In this document: positions 23,401 through 35,381 of the stretch, piece by piece
Position numbering within the stretch: the stretch's first letter is position 1
Layout: every line of letters starts with the position of its first letter
Assembly (NCBI GenBank): GCA_030549775.1
Contig: CM060181.1
Span: 35,558,563 to 35,622,562 of the forward strand
DNA length: 64,000 nt
Reading direction: 5' to 3'
From: Tamarix chinensis
Taxonomy: Eukaryota > Streptophyta > Magnoliopsida > Caryophyllales > Tamaricaceae
Translations under genes and position numbers: made by a program
The notes under the pieces: generated by a model
The model's database searches: none
Told to the model about the DNA's origin: nothing
The model's input: the letters and a program-made list of their open reading frames with translations, nothing else

Positions 23401-23726
23401 ATACTATATACACAGATTTTAAACATAAATTCAAATCAAATTTTTTTTTAAAAAATATACATATTAGTGCATTAATTTTATTTTTTATTAATAATTAAGT
23501 AATAAATAATAAAATAAAAAATACACTATAAAAAATTGTAAATCTTTTTTTATTATAATAAAAATAATAATGATGATTATAATAGAAATAATGCTAATAA
23601 TAAATTTATTGTATTTTTATGCCATAATTTTCTTTTATAGTATATTATTATTAGTTTATGTTAGTACACTAATATGCATATTTTTGAAAAATTTAGGTTT
23701 GGGTTTAAAATCTGGGTATATAGTAT
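23401..23726. mobile_element. palindromic MITE with long terminal inverted repeats
   Basis: The left arm ATACTATATACACAGATTTT matches the opposite strand of the right end, ATACTATATACCCAGATTTT, with one difference. Similarity continues inward through AAAC and again around ATGCATATTAGTG. The 326-bp unit has a TA-rich centre and can form a large hairpin. A target duplication is not obvious, so the superfamily is open. The overlapping opposite-strand open frames are by-products. Confidence 0.65.
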
Positions 23727-24099
23727 TACTGTTAAAAAAACAATCAAAACTTTTCTTGAACCCATCTCGGCAGCTGCCACCAACAATGTGTGATAGAGAT
23801 ACACCTGAACCCGATCCTTGTAAATACATGAGCCATTCATCTCCTTATCAATCATTTACCTTGTTTTATTAGTCAAATTTGATAGTCTAAATTAATAAAT
23901 CGATAGTACATTCTATTATAGATTTTTCCATGCACGTTGTTTGTTTTTGGTAAACTTCTATAAGCCTGTAATATAATAGATTCTCTCTTTCTTTTTCTTT
24001 TTCTTTTTCCTGTAAAAGAATTGTTACATTTGAATGGAAACTAATCAATAATGCTTTATTTTAGGGTTTTGTTATTCGAAAACAAGGTTTTTATTCCAT

Positions 24100-24330
24100 G
24101 GAAAATGAAGGGCAAGTACACCCTTCTCTATCGGTGATTTTTTATGTTCCCCTACTCCACCACCAACAATTCTTACCATACCTATACCTCCACTATCGAC
24201 AATTTTGTATGTTCCATTTTTCCTTCCATAGTAATTTTTGCGTTCCCTTTCCCCTAAATTTTGTCCCCCACCATGGGCAAGTTTTGATGTCCTGCGCCCC
24301 CATCACCGATAAATGTTGTTGTTCCTCATT
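24100..24330 (+). repeat. short-period repeat segment (TATCGGTGA / CGACAATTTTG-type)
   Basis: Pyrimidine-rich phrases with ATCGGTGA, ATCGACAATTTTG, ATGGGCAAGTTTTG and ATCACCGATAAATGTTG recur about every 40-60 bp. They resemble 1850-2040 (same strand) and 6955-7170 (opposite strand). Parent element unknown. Confidence 0.35.
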
Positions 24331-25199
24331 CCTAGCCAACAACAAAGTTTCTTGTTTCCTATTTTTGTATAAAAAAATTAGATATAGATAATTATAAAGG
24401 AATGAGTATATATCGACATTATCCGTCACTTTCCTCCCTCTTTCACATCTATTCGGATGGTTATTATAAATAATGACAAAATTAATCAATCAAAAACACA
24501 AGGTATGGTTATATAAGACAAAAATTCTGTCAATCAAAAATACAAGATATGGGCGTAAGTACAAGTGAAAAAAAAAGGTTTTTCTGACATAAATTTATAG
24601 TTTTGTTTTATTAGAAATACAGGATATTGGCATAAATTATAATTTATAGGCGTAACTATGGGTAGAAAAAATTTTGTTAGATACAAATTTATCGTTTTGA
24701 TTTTTATCTTCCAAATATTTATATAAGCTTCAAACTATGACCAATTTCATATGTTTTATTCTTTGTTGTTGAGAAATTAACTAATACATTTCGATATAAA
24801 TTTTTCAAAAACTGACTTCATTGTTCAATCTTCCTATAAAATTTTAAAATATTTTTTTAAACACTTACAATAAATAATGAATTTAGTAGCTCTTCAAACT
24901 AAAAAAGTTTGGAATTTTGACAAGCTACGACGAGTTCATAACTCTGATAAAGTATGATGATGGGTTCAAAACTCCAACGTACTATGATGATAGATTTAAA
25001 ATACCAACAACCTATGGATATACAGAAAAAAATAAAAATAGATTATCCAAATATTAATTACAACTTAGATGAAGAGGTAAGATATTTTTTATTATGGTAA
25101 ATTGTGTAGACGAATTTGGTTTAATGAAATTAATACTTATTCTTAACATATGGAGCATATGAATAAATGTTTTATGATCCAAAATTATTAGAGATCTTT
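24331..25199. other. AT-rich DNA upstream of the Mutator-like pseudogene
   Basis: No coding homology. A phrase CTATGATGATGG-like is repeated near 24950-25000. This may be the 5' flank of the Mutator-like element, but no terminal inverted repeat was found. Confidence 0.3.
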
Positions 25200-26658
25200 T
25201 TATAACAAATCAAATATTTTTTGATCGTGAAGAACTTGTATTATGGGTTACACAAATGAGTAAAACTCATAAGATGATTTTAATCATCAAAAGGTTCTAG
25301 AAAATAAAATGATATAAGGGCAGGTAGATTTTTGATAACATGTGAAAGAAGTGGAGTATACGTACATACTAGACGTATAGAAACAAAAGGTACACATAAT
25401 ACAAGTTCTAAAAATAATTATTGTCCCCTTTTTATTGGTGTTGAAAATGATAATGGAGGATGGTAGGTGGTAGTTAGAAATGGGACACAAAATCATGAAT
25501 TGATAATTTATGAACAAGAACATGCTATTCTAGGTAAGTTGATAAAAAATGAAGTTCAATTTATTGATGAACTTATCACAACTAATGTAAAGCCACGATA
25601 AATCATGCCACTTCTTTAAAAATAATTTAAAGAAAATGTAAGTGTGAGAAGCCATTTTTATAATGCCCAACAGAAGCTTAGTTCCAAAGAAATAGATGGT
25701 CAAACAATGTTATAACATGTTATGAGTATGTTAGTTGAGAATTATTATTGTCAATGGCATCAAAGTGGGCTAAAATCAAATGTAATAAGCTGACATCTAT
25801 TTGTACATCATGTATCCATTATTATTTTACTTTCATTTATTTTTATTTTACAAATAGATTACACGTATAAGACGAATAGATATATAATTCTCTTACTTTA
25901 AATTCTTCTACTTGAGAGGTTGAATACCTTAATGAATCTATCTATTCTTCTAACCACCATTATTATCGATGAGGAACTTGCTCTCATTTTAGCTGTGGAA
26001 TGCATTTTTCTCACTTCAAAACATTTATTATGTAGGTTTCATGTTAATAAGAATATAGAGGAAATGTGCAATAAAGTCTTTGGTCATTTATCATTCACAT
26101 GTGGTTTTATGTCACAGTGGAAAAATATGATAGATGCCACGAATAAACAAACATACGAGGAAAGACTCTTGTCATTAGACGAATATTACAAAAACATGCT
26201 TAGCCTAATTTCACATCTAAAGATAATTTATCTACTTTCATATAAACAAAAAATTGTTTATGCTTTCTTTGGTTATGTGTTTTATCTCCTAGTGTAGTTT
26301 CTTTTACTTCTTTCTATTGAAAAAGTAATATATCAATTTATTTGTCAACAAAATTGAAGGTGTTCATAGATATTTGAAGAGATTCCTAGAGATATCATGA
26401 GGAAGCTTCAACATAGTATTAAAACAACAACATATATTCCTAAAATTGCAACATAGCGAGATAAAATCATCACTAGATAGGTATTGGTTCAATAATCCTC
26501 ATTTTGCCACAAATACCATTTATGCCAATTTAAGAGGTCATGTCACAATGGAGTTGGTCAAAAAAGAGTGTCAAAGTAGTAATTATATAGGTATCGATGA
26601 TGATTTATATGGATGTTATATGCAGCATATGCACAAGATATCATATTCTCATGAGAGT
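25200..26658 (+). pseudogene. Mutator-like (FAR1/MULE-type) transposase pseudogene, main part
   Basis: Shifting frames give a consistent domain order. A FAR1-type DNA-binding region starts with FFDREELVLWVTQMSKTHK (about 25215) and includes RSGVYVHTRR and NHELIIYE (to about 25650). A linker carries SHFYNAQQKLSS and NYYCQWHQS. The DDE core begins IDYTYKTNRYI (about 25850), with the second acidic block IIIDEELALILA then KHLLCRFHVNKN in the open stretch 25920-26297. The C-terminal NLRGHVTMELV and SWIM-like GCYMQHMHKISYSHE follow to 26657. The acidic residues of the first two catalytic blocks are kept, but the SWIM cysteine is lost and many stops and frameshifts break the gene. A solo LTR interrupts it at 26659. 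Confidence 0.75.
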
Positions 26659-27159
26659 TGTAATACCACAAAATCTTATAAAATTTTAATTTTGATTTAT
26701 CAAACATGTTAAACGAACCTAATTCTTAATATTCAAATTTATTTTATTTTATTTTAAACTAACCCCAACCCTAGAAAATGTATAGATAAAATTTATATAT
26801 TTACATATCTAAAAAAATTTAACCCTAAACCTAAACCTAAACCCAAATTCTTCACTAAAAAATGTTACCTTTTCTTCTTGTTTTTTTTTCCTTCCTTCCT
26901 TTTTTTTCTATTTTATTTATTCCTTTTCATTTTTCTCTTTTCTCTCCTTCTTCTCAAGCTGCATTAACCCAGCCTAACTCCCTTCTTTTCTTTTCCTTTT
27001 TCTCCTCCCTTAGGCATCATCTAACCCACACACCCCTCTTTTTTTTTCTCCCCTTCTTCTCCCACCTTTCGCCCTCCTCACCTCCACTTCCCTTTTCCTC
27101 TTTTGTCTCCAATAGGGACTTACTGTCCCCCTTATTGTACCCCTTATGCCTATCTATCA

Positions 27160-28710
27160 TGTGATAAAGTGAATATTTTCCATAATTTTACCTCTCTTTA
27201 CCTTTGCTTTGGGACTTTATTTAATCTCTTTTACATATTTTGCTATGGTTCTAGTCTATTATTTGCAATACCACTTTTTTGAGCTTTGTGTTGCAGGAAT
27301 TCCCACAAAACACCAATTTTGAGAAAGAATTACTTATTTTTAGAGCAAATGACTTAGCATGGAAAGCTTTGGAGAAGAGTATATCGAACCAACATGTTTA
27401 TGGAAGTGTATTGAAGCTAAGAGAGCCAAAGATTTGCCAAGATATCCCTAAGAAGCATGAAAAGGGGGTTATACAATCGGCTACACACCTAGCTGCACAA
27501 CTGTGTAGCACTCCCCTGTTATTATGGAAGAAAACAGAATCACACAGCCAGGTAGTGCATGCATAGCATGGTCGTGCAGAATTCTAAGCTAAAAAGTCAA
27601 GGCTAAAAATATTATATGGTCAGGTCACGCCAGACTCGCATGGCTATGTAAGATCAGAAAATCTAAAATGTAGAGAGCTGATAAACTATACGGCCAGGCC
27701 GTGCAAAGGGCCCACAGTCGTGCAGTGATGGTCTTTCCCACGATTTACGTGTACGACATGGCCTGCGTGATGGGGATTTTCATGGCACGCCTTAGGTACT
27801 TCTTAAGGAGAGAGAGAGAGAGGAGATTTTAGGGCATTATTAGACCCTTTATTACTGAGATTTAGCTTCATGTAATTAATTGTTCCTTTAGTTTTGATTT
27901 TTTTGAGATTCAAGTGTGTAATTCATGTACGATTGAATCAGAATCAACGTTGTTATCTTCCAGATTATGGTTACTTCAATCTAATTATTCTTCTTCATAT
28001 CTTTGCATTGTTATTATGACTACCATGCTATTTATTTCATTAATTTCATTTGAAAATATGAATGAGTAGTCTCCTTTTTAGGATTAAACTAGGTAGCGTT
28101 TTAGTGATCAATATAATGAATTAAAGTATTATGTTGTATGTTTGATTCATTTATACTGTTTCATATGCTAGATTTAATTGTTGTAAAGTGGATTTGATAA
28201 AATCCAACCTCCTTAGATATAGTATACAACTAAAAGGCTGAGATTACTATAAGAAATTAGGACATGTATAGGAATTTAAGAAATCACAAAAGTAGATGTT
28301 AATTTCTTAGGGACTTTAGAATTGGTGACGCTTAATAGGTTTAGTTTAATTTATGATTCAGGAAAGTAGTCAACAAATTAGATTAAATAAGTTCTTAGAC
28401 CTTGCAAGAGGCTAATAAATATAATATGACCAATTATCCACAGTTAACTAATTAATCTACGACATAAACATTATTTCATTATTGATTATTAATTTGGGGA
28501 CTGAAGTTCGATCCTAGGTTTCACTCTTATTGTTTAGTATTTGCAACTTAGAAAGCTCTTCATAATTATTCTTTTTATCTGAATGCATAACCCCCATTTT
28601 ATATATATTTAGATAGTTAAATAGTAAAGAGGTATACTCAATTACGAAGTCCTTGTGGGATACGATCTTGAAATGTTATAACAAATCCGTACGCTTGTGG
28701 AAATATCACA
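27160..28710 (+). mobile_element. Athila-type solo LTR nested in the family B LTR
   Basis: The 1551-bp segment starts TGTGATAAAGTG and ends GTACGCTTGTGGAAATATCACA (last 20 or so bases), so the ends TGTGATA/TATCACA are perfect inverted repeats. The 3' end, with CCTTGTGGGATACGATC before CGTACGCTTGTGG, is characteristic of Athila/Tat LTRs. It resembles the LTR end of the Athila-like element at 60985 (CTCGTACACTTGTG). The interior holds AGGCCGTGCAAAGG- and CACAGTCGTGCA-type phrases. Flanking 5-mers do not match (TATCA, ACACC), so exact limits or later changes are uncertain. Confidence 0.55.
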
Positions 28711-29560
28711 ACACCATGCATGCCCCACCACCCATCGCCTTGCCACATCACCCTGCACCTCCTTGCATCCCTACACCACCTTGCATCCCTACACCCCTCC
28801 CCTACCCCTCTCCCCTACCCCTTTTCCCTACCTACCATGCATACCTAAACCCCCTGCATTCCTCCCTTATCATCTTCCCTCTCCTAAGAGCCCATTTCCT
28901 ATTTATACTCCATCAAACACCCTCCTTTCTTTCCCTCCTCACTTTCTTCCCCTCGCTAACTAGCTAACTGAGCCCCCTAACCTCTCTTCCTCTATTTTTT
29001 CTTTTTCTTCAACCCCACCACCATCTTCACCAGCCAAACACCATCATTGCCTACTATCACCCTAATTGACTTCCCTACCACCTCCCTTCCCCTGCCTGCA
29101 TGACACCAATCCCCTCCTTAATATGGCCTCTTTCCTCCCTCACCTACACCTATAGCCATGGATGGTCATACTTGCTACCACCAGTATTGCACCACCACCA
29201 CCAACCCTCTAGTTTCCCCCTCTTTTCCACCGCCATTTTGGCAGATCCACCTACAAATAACTTAGCCTATCATCACCACCATAACGAGCCTTCTTTTGAC
29301 CGCCCCTTTTCTTACACGGCTGCTGGCCACCATCGCCACCACTATTCGCCATCAACTCCCTCTAGTCCCAACACCACCATCACCTCAACCCTATCTACCA
29401 ACCATCACTTATCCTCAAAACCTCATCATCTAAGCCACCTTCACCACTGTCGCCCTCACCGTTTCCTTTGTCGTGCACCACCCCACCTAAGCTTTTCCAC
29501 TTTAGTTACCCCTATTTCCTTCCCTATCCTTTTAGGTTAAAAGCTTTAAAAGTATAAAAT
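28711..29560 (+). other. pyrimidine-rich 5' zone of the family B LTR (not a gene)
   Basis: Long open frames at 28653-28967 and 29100-29540 encode proline-, histidine- and serine-rich sequence produced by CCACC and CATCACC repeats. The same C-rich zone appears on the opposite strand at 62800-63700 (family B, minus). I interpret it as LTR sequence, not coding sequence. Confidence 0.6.
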
Positions 29561-30189
29561 TTGTATATTCTTATTTTTTAGGTGATACTCTAGTGGTAGT
29601 GGAGGAGGAAGCATAGGTCTTGTGTGCTTCGAGATCGAAGCCACTTTGGTAAGGATGCCTATCATAGATAGGGCTTGATGTGTCATAATGTATGTCCTTG
29701 TTTTTGTTGATATGTTGATGACATTGTATGAAATGTTATTTGTCTTTGGTGTTATATATTATGTGGTACTGCATGGCGGAAGAAAAAGGTAAGAAAGTTG
29801 CATAAATATGACTTGTGTTGAATATGAATTATCTACATATACTTGTGGCCATTCATTTCATGGTAAGGGTATGTATGGGAGGTGAAAATTTATTCATGTT
29901 GGGAATCATATAATTCGTGGAAGGGGAAATAAGTATTTTAGTAGACTAGGGCATTTAAGTCAACATATGGCTTGGTAAGTACTTTTGGGAGTTAGCTTAC
30001 TCAATATAGGTTAAGGGCACTATATGAAATATTTGGAGTGAAAATAAAAGGTTTATGGCTAACAAAAAAAAGTGGAAAGGCTTTAAGTGTAAATAGTAAA
30101 ACCTAGGAATGGAGTCATGATCATATATGTGAAAAGTTAGATATTGGCACTAAGATTTGAATATGAGGTTAATGTTGGAGTCTTGGGTA

Positions 30190-30800
30190 TGCTTACAAAA
30201 ATGAGGAGTCATATGAACTCTAGGAAAGGATTTATGACTAAAATGGGAAATTAGGGTTTTAAGGCGACCCAAATAGTAACCTTAGGGGTAGGTTATTAAA
30301 ATGTGGGAGTTAGAACATAATTTTTGATTAAGAAGTTGATAAAAATATTATAAGATAGGGTATGAAATGTGGGGACTAAAAAGGTATTATAGAAGAGACT
30401 ATGCTAGGATTGGGAAATTAGGGTTTCGTAGGATAATCAAATAGTAACACTACGGGTAAGTTATTATCACATGCATAAGATATGGGATTTAGACCATGAA
30501 TTTTTTATTAAGTAGTTAATAAAAATATTCTAATCCTAGGTATGGAATTTGGGGACTAAATAGGTACTAAAGAAGAGGCTATGCTAATTTATGAAATTAG
30601 GATTTTGTACGAGACCCAAATAGTAACCTTAGTGGTAGATTATTATCGCATTTGTAAGATGTGGGAGTTGGACCTTGATTTTTGATTAAGTGGTTCATAA
30701 CAACTTTCTAATATCACCTATAGAATTTGGGGACTAAATGAGTACTAGAGAAGGGATTGTGCTAGGGTTGTGAAATTATGGTTTTTAAGGGGAATCAAAA
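30190..30800 (+). repeat. tandem array of about 180-bp units inside LTR family B
   Basis: GGGGACTAAA occurs at 30371, 30551 and 30729, and a GAAATTAGGRTTTT-like phrase precedes each AAATAGTAACC-like and TGTGGGAGTTRGA-like phrase in the same order. Three units plus a partial one are visible, with spacing 178-180 bp. The related LTR near 42.9 kb carries only about one unit, so unit number varies between copies. Confidence 0.75.
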
Positions 30801-30939
30801 CATATTCTAGGATATGTGCTAGGTTGGTGCCTTGCATGAGTATGTGTATGTTACTTTATGATAAACTTTAAATAAATAAAGTATGAATAATATACTAATA
30901 ACTTAAAGTGAAAGATCATATGATTCAAGACTGATTCTA

Positions 30940-31290
30940 CTTGTTCGTTCCATTGGACAAGAATAATGGCCAGAAGTGTTTTTTTCCTCAGATTCTAGTT
31001 ATGTAATCATTCCGTTGGTTGAAAATAGTGGGTTCCGCGAGCTCAAGTTCAATAAAATAGTGAATGATCATAACCCTTGATACAATACTAATTACTAAAA
31101 GTAAAACACCATATGGGCGTTGGTTAGGACCAATTATACCTATCCGTTCCACTGGATGAGAATAGTGGCTAGGATTGTTTTGCCTTAAGTTGTATATTAT
31201 TGGAACCATTCCACCTGTTGATAATATTGACTAGGATCATCTTGCCTTAGGGTTATACTTTGCTACAATTTCACTAGTTGAGAATAGTGG
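30940..31290 (+). repeat. repeats of an ATTCCACYRGTTGAGAATAG-type phrase in LTR family B
   Basis: Five diverged occurrences lie near 30942, 31007, 31145, 31205 and 31264. The related LTR has about six at 43260-43680, roughly 60 bp apart. They lie about 200-700 bp upstream of the CTTACTTAGTACGTAG landmark shared by families A and B. Confidence 0.6.
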
Positions 31291-31919
31291 GAGTCATTGA
31301 ACTCAACATAAATAAAATCATAAATATAGATCATAATGCTATTATTGTATGATTTGGAAAGGAATAACTAAATCGATGAGATTATCTTATATGCATGTCA
31401 CCTCTTGTTGTGATAATATGAAATTATGTGACCCTTCTTAGCTATATTGTTAACTTACTTAGTACGTAGCGCACTGATCCCCCTTCTTATGGATGCTACT
31501 CATTCCCACAAGCAAATACCCCTTTTGAGCATATGTAGGTTAATGAGGACCCACTAGATGATTATGCTGCTTATGATGCTCTGATTAGGGCAGAGTGATT
31601 TTGTCTCATGTACAGGTTTGGGAGCCGGAGAGCTATGTTATCCAGTTATTATTTTAAAATAATTTTTCTCCTTGAATATCCACTTTATGAATTTTAGATT
31701 CCATTTTCAAAGTTGAATCTAAAACTCTTACTTATGCTATGAAGTAGATTCATTCTATGTCTATTATTCCCTGCATCCTAATTTACTTTTGCCTTGTAAT
31801 TGATGTGAGAATGGCTCGTAAGGTAGAATTATGTCAATTACGACGGTCAATTTTGAATTACATTTCTGCTTAAATAAAAAAATTTAGTTTGAAATTTAAT
31901 TTTGGGGTGTTACAAGATT

Positions 31920-32207
31920 CATACCTACATTCATAGCTACATATAAATTCCCTTATCAGCTATTCATCTATTATGGAAGAAATTCGACATAGATGGACCT
32001 ATTAATCTACTGGCACGGCAAGAACCAATAGAGGTTGCACCTCATTTACTCTAATTTTCCATGAGAGATATTATGAGCTAGCCACCAATGATATAGAAAT
32101 AGTTGGAGAGATATTTAATATTGTAATTCCCCAAAGAACACCTTTATAGGAGCCACCAGCATGATAATATAAGGGTCATCCAAGGAACTCTACCAAAAGA
32201 AAATAAT
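31920..32207 (+). pseudogene. Mutator-like transposase pseudogene, C-terminal continuation
   Basis: Right after the family B solo LTR and its target duplication, frames give LLWKKFDIDGPIN and, further on, QRTPL-EPPA then YKGHPRNSTKR. This is the usual tail of FAR1-type transposases, where a GRP-x-ST-KR motif follows the SWIM region. It is therefore the continuation of 25200-26658. The next insertion, the family A element, starts at 32208. Confidence 0.6.
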
Positions 32208-32965
32208 TGTAAATCCCCCACATTTTTGTGAAATGGTTGGATGAGAATTTTGCTAAATTTTGGGCCTTTTATTTTGATTTAATGTTATGATTTGGTTTGG
32301 GGAAAAGCTTGATTTTAAATCATATTGAACAATAGAGTTAGTTGAGTTTTGCAAGCAAACTGATTGACTGGTTCCATGAATCGATCTACTGGTTTGTCGT
32401 TTTGAAAAATTAGGTTTCCTCGACTAGAGTAATCAATTAGTTGTAAAATAGTCAACTGGTAGGCCCAAACTTATTAACTGGTATGTCAAGCTGGTCATAT
32501 TTTTTGAGCTTTATTTCCTAAAAAATCTTTTACACTAAAATGGGACCTTACCAACACATGTCAATTTGTCCATAAGAGATTCCTAACCATTTTCATGATG
32601 CATTTAACCCAAAATATTACCTTAAATTGATCTAGAGGTCTATTGGGATAATTAAATGGGAGAGGTGACTTCTACATTATCTTTTTCCTCCTCTCTCCTC
32701 CGTATGATTCTGAGATCAATGCTTCGATCTCAAGCACGACTCTGAATAGTTGGAAGATTCCTTTAATGTTGACCTTCTAGTACTTCCCTTGTGTATGCTA
32801 ATTTTGACCTAATTAACTAGCATTTTCTAGAAACACTGTTTGAGATCCAGAGAATAGGTTAGCAAATTCTAGAAAAATCTAGCCATTTAGTTCAAATTCA
32901 AATGTTTAATTATAGGGTTTTGAATTGATTCTTGAACCCTCTATGTTTTTCCTTCAATTAGTTGG

Positions 32966-32975
32966 CTATAAATAG
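32966..32975 (+). promoter_or_regulatory. TATA box in the family A LTR
   Basis: GGCTATAAATAGCC lies about 760 bp into the LTR, before pyrimidine-rich sequence (CTTTCATCCACC). This is a well-formed plant TATA element at a position suitable for the U3/R boundary. The corresponding place in the minus solo LTR is degraded (CTTAAAATAGCC). Confidence 0.5.
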
Positions 32976-34539
32976 CCCTAATCATCCTTTATATGCAAAT
33001 TTCTTTCATCCACCGAATTCTCAAAGTCTTGTATTTACTCTCTTCTTTCTACACTTCGAGCCTTGCCACTTTACTTCTTATACTTTTTTTATCCTACCTC
33101 TAGCCCTCTCTGATTTCAAATGTTAGTAAGGAAGAGTTAAATTTTGGGGAAAAGGTTAAGTGGTTTAGTTGAGCTCTTCCCTATTTTTTCCGTAAGAGGG
33201 TATGCTCTTACTTCTTTATGTTTTCAAGTTCAAAAATTTAATAAGGTTTTGGTGTAATTTCTGAGTTGAGATTTTGGTTTTTAAAGGTTTTCAAAGTTGA
33301 GAATCTCACTATTGGGATTTATGGTTTTAAGGGGTTTTTGCCTAAATAGAGTAAGTGATTCCTGCTTCTAAAATATTTAGTAAGTATCCTTGCATGTTTT
33401 CTGTTTCTTTAAGTTAATTTTTGCATGTTAACATAAATGTAGGTAGCCTGCATAAGTGGTTTGGATGGTTAGATGGTATGATTTGATTAAAAAGAACGAA
33501 AAGGGGTAAAAATAGGATATGATAATTCCATGTTCAGAAATGCATGTTAATCTAGTTGAAAATATGTTATAATATTTTGATACATGTTTAATATGGCTAA
33601 TGATGATTAATGTGTAAGAATATGCATAAAATTTAATGGTTGGGTGCTATATCAGGGCAAATCAATTGACTGGTTCCTAAAATAGTTGACCGGTTGACCC
33701 AACTCATATATTGGTAAGCTTGTAACGACCTTGGTCTCAATCTCTACTTGAACCTATCGACTGGTTGGAAAAAATTGATCAACTAGTCAATAAATAGTTG
33801 ACTTATTTATCTAAGCCGATTGACAGGTTTGATGAAAAGCATAGTTTGGTTAAGTTAGACTAATTGACTAGTCGACCCAAACTGATCAACTAGTTAGGCC
33901 AAACTGATCGAATGGTTCAACTAGCTCGCATGATTTGTTTCCTTTTGTTTGGTTATACTTTGAGGCTATGTTTTGGACTATACCATGATTATTAATGGGA
34001 TAAAAATATAAAATTTATCATAGATTATTAGCCTAATAAAAGAACTAAACGGATCATAAATTAGAATACACCTAAAGAGTAATGTAATGTCTAATTGGGT
34101 ATTTCACTTATGATAAGCGATGATATTGAGAAAGGAGCAATGAAACTCAGTATGGACTTGAATTATAACATATAGTAGATATGATTAATATTAGCCAAGG
34201 ATACATGGAAAACCCCTATGGTTAGGAAAATGGAAAGAAAAGGATTTATATAAGTTAATATGGAAAAATGACTTGCTTGCTTTATATGGGCCTTGTATGA
34301 TCACCCATCTTTATGAATAAAATACTAATCATACAAAGCGAAAGATAATAGAGTTGAGTATGGGTGTTGGTTACCCAATCCTCAATTAGCTTCTAGGGGT
34401 TAGTCTACCTTCGGGCATTTTTGGTGCCTTTAGGCTTTACCATTGGACTAGACCTTAATTGGTCCTAGTGCCTTACTTACTCTAGACACTGATGATGTAC
34501 TAGGGGATGTCAATAATAAAGAGCCTAGTTACTTAGGTG

Positions 34540-34680
34540 GTTGGCTTTGGCCTAGACTTATGTCCATATTGGATGGTTTCGGCTTGGAATTATGTCTATT
34601 CTAGTGATTGGCTTCGGCCCAGACTCATGTCTACTTGGTGATTAGCTTCAGCCTAGAATTTATGTCCCTTATTTGGATAG
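34540..34680 (+). repeat. GGCTTCGGCC-type short tandem repeats in LTR family A
   Basis: Units of the form TTGGCTTYGGCCTAGACTTA with ATGTCCATA-like spacers recur about four times at roughly 35-50 bp. The same series appears inverted at 14145-14275 in the minus solo LTR. Confidence 0.5.
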
Positions 34681-35369
34681 ACTTTCATGGTATGTGGGAC
34701 CATAGAGTGATGCACAGTAAATCATACAATGATATTAAAATATGGATGATAAGTAATTGGTCGATAAAATATGAATGGTGACCAAGTGAATAGTTAATAA
34801 TTGGTGATTAGCTTCAGCCTAGAATTTATGTCCCTTATTTTGATAAATTCTTCTTTGTTTAGATTGCATAATAACAAGTCCCTATGTACTCTTTCCATCA
34901 TATACATACATGACTTTATCATAACATATGTTATATTTTATATCCATGTATAGTAGAATTCATATAATTGTGTTTAAATTGAGGTAGAAACTTAGCTTAC
35001 TTAGTACATAGTGTACTGATGTGCCCATTTTCTTGGTCATCTGATCATTCCCAAGAACAGAGGGTCATGTGCAGGTGTTTAAATTATAGCCTATATTTGT
35101 ACCTACATGTGTTTTGTAATGATTTGGTCATAACCTGTTAGGGTCCTCCGATGTAAACACCATTTGCAGTTATTTAATTAATATTTTCTCGTACTCTATT
35201 GTTTTAAGTATTTTTAGTTGGTTTAACATTGTATCTGATATGGGGTAAGCGACGTATGTCTATCCTGTGTCAGGTATGGTTGTAAAACCCATTTTTTCTA
35301 GGTGTGTTTTTAGCTTCCATAAATGTTTTAATGAACTTTTTTTGTAGTGAAAATGGAGGTGTTACAAGT

Positions 35370-35381
35370 TTATATCAAAGC
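35370..35381 (+). other. degenerate primer-binding site (initiator tRNA-Met type)
   Basis: TTATATCAAAGC follows the LTR end after a three-base spacer. It differs at three positions from TGGTATCAGAGC, the complement of the plant initiator tRNA-Met 3' end used by most plant gypsy elements. Two of the three differences are G-to-A. Confidence 0.55.

Larger units (their letters stand above)
26659..31914 (+). mobile_element. solo LTR, Tekay/Del-like family B, inserted in the Mutator-like gene
   Basis: The LTR begins TGTAATACCACAAAATC and ends TTTTGGGGTGTTACA. The flanking 5-mers are AGAGT (26654-26658) and AGATT (31915-31919), a four-of-five target duplication. Transposase homology ends at its left edge and resumes at its right edge. 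That shows a solo LTR with no internal domain. Inside it are a pyrimidine-rich 5' zone, a nested Athila-type LTR (27160-28710), a tandem array of about 180-bp units, and about five repeats of an ATTCCACYRGTTGAGAATAG-type phrase. Without the nested LTR it is about 3.7 kb. Confidence 0.75.
32208..35366 (+). repeat. 5' LTR, family A
   Basis: The LTR begins TGTAAATCCCCCAC and ends GGAGGTGTTACA. It matches the minus-strand solo LTR 12426-16498 at both ends and at inner landmarks. The 3' end is followed at once by a PBS, which fixes it as a 5' LTR. Inside lie TATA-box sequence (32966), short ACTAGT-type repeats and GGCTTCGGCCTAGACTTATG-type repeats (34540-34680). The 5-mer ATAAT (32203-32207) precedes it; the matching copy cannot be found because the element is truncated. 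Confidence 0.75.

Noticed and set aside
26821..26850. CCTAAAC repeats resembling an interstitial telomere
   Set aside because: Only about three imperfect units, within the C-rich 5' zone of an LTR; not a telomeric array.
28653..29540. Long open frames rich in Pro, His and Ser on the plus strand
   Set aside because: They come from CACC- and CCAT-rich low-complexity DNA that recurs inverted at 62.8-63.7 kb as part of the family B LTR; overlapping frames are equally open.
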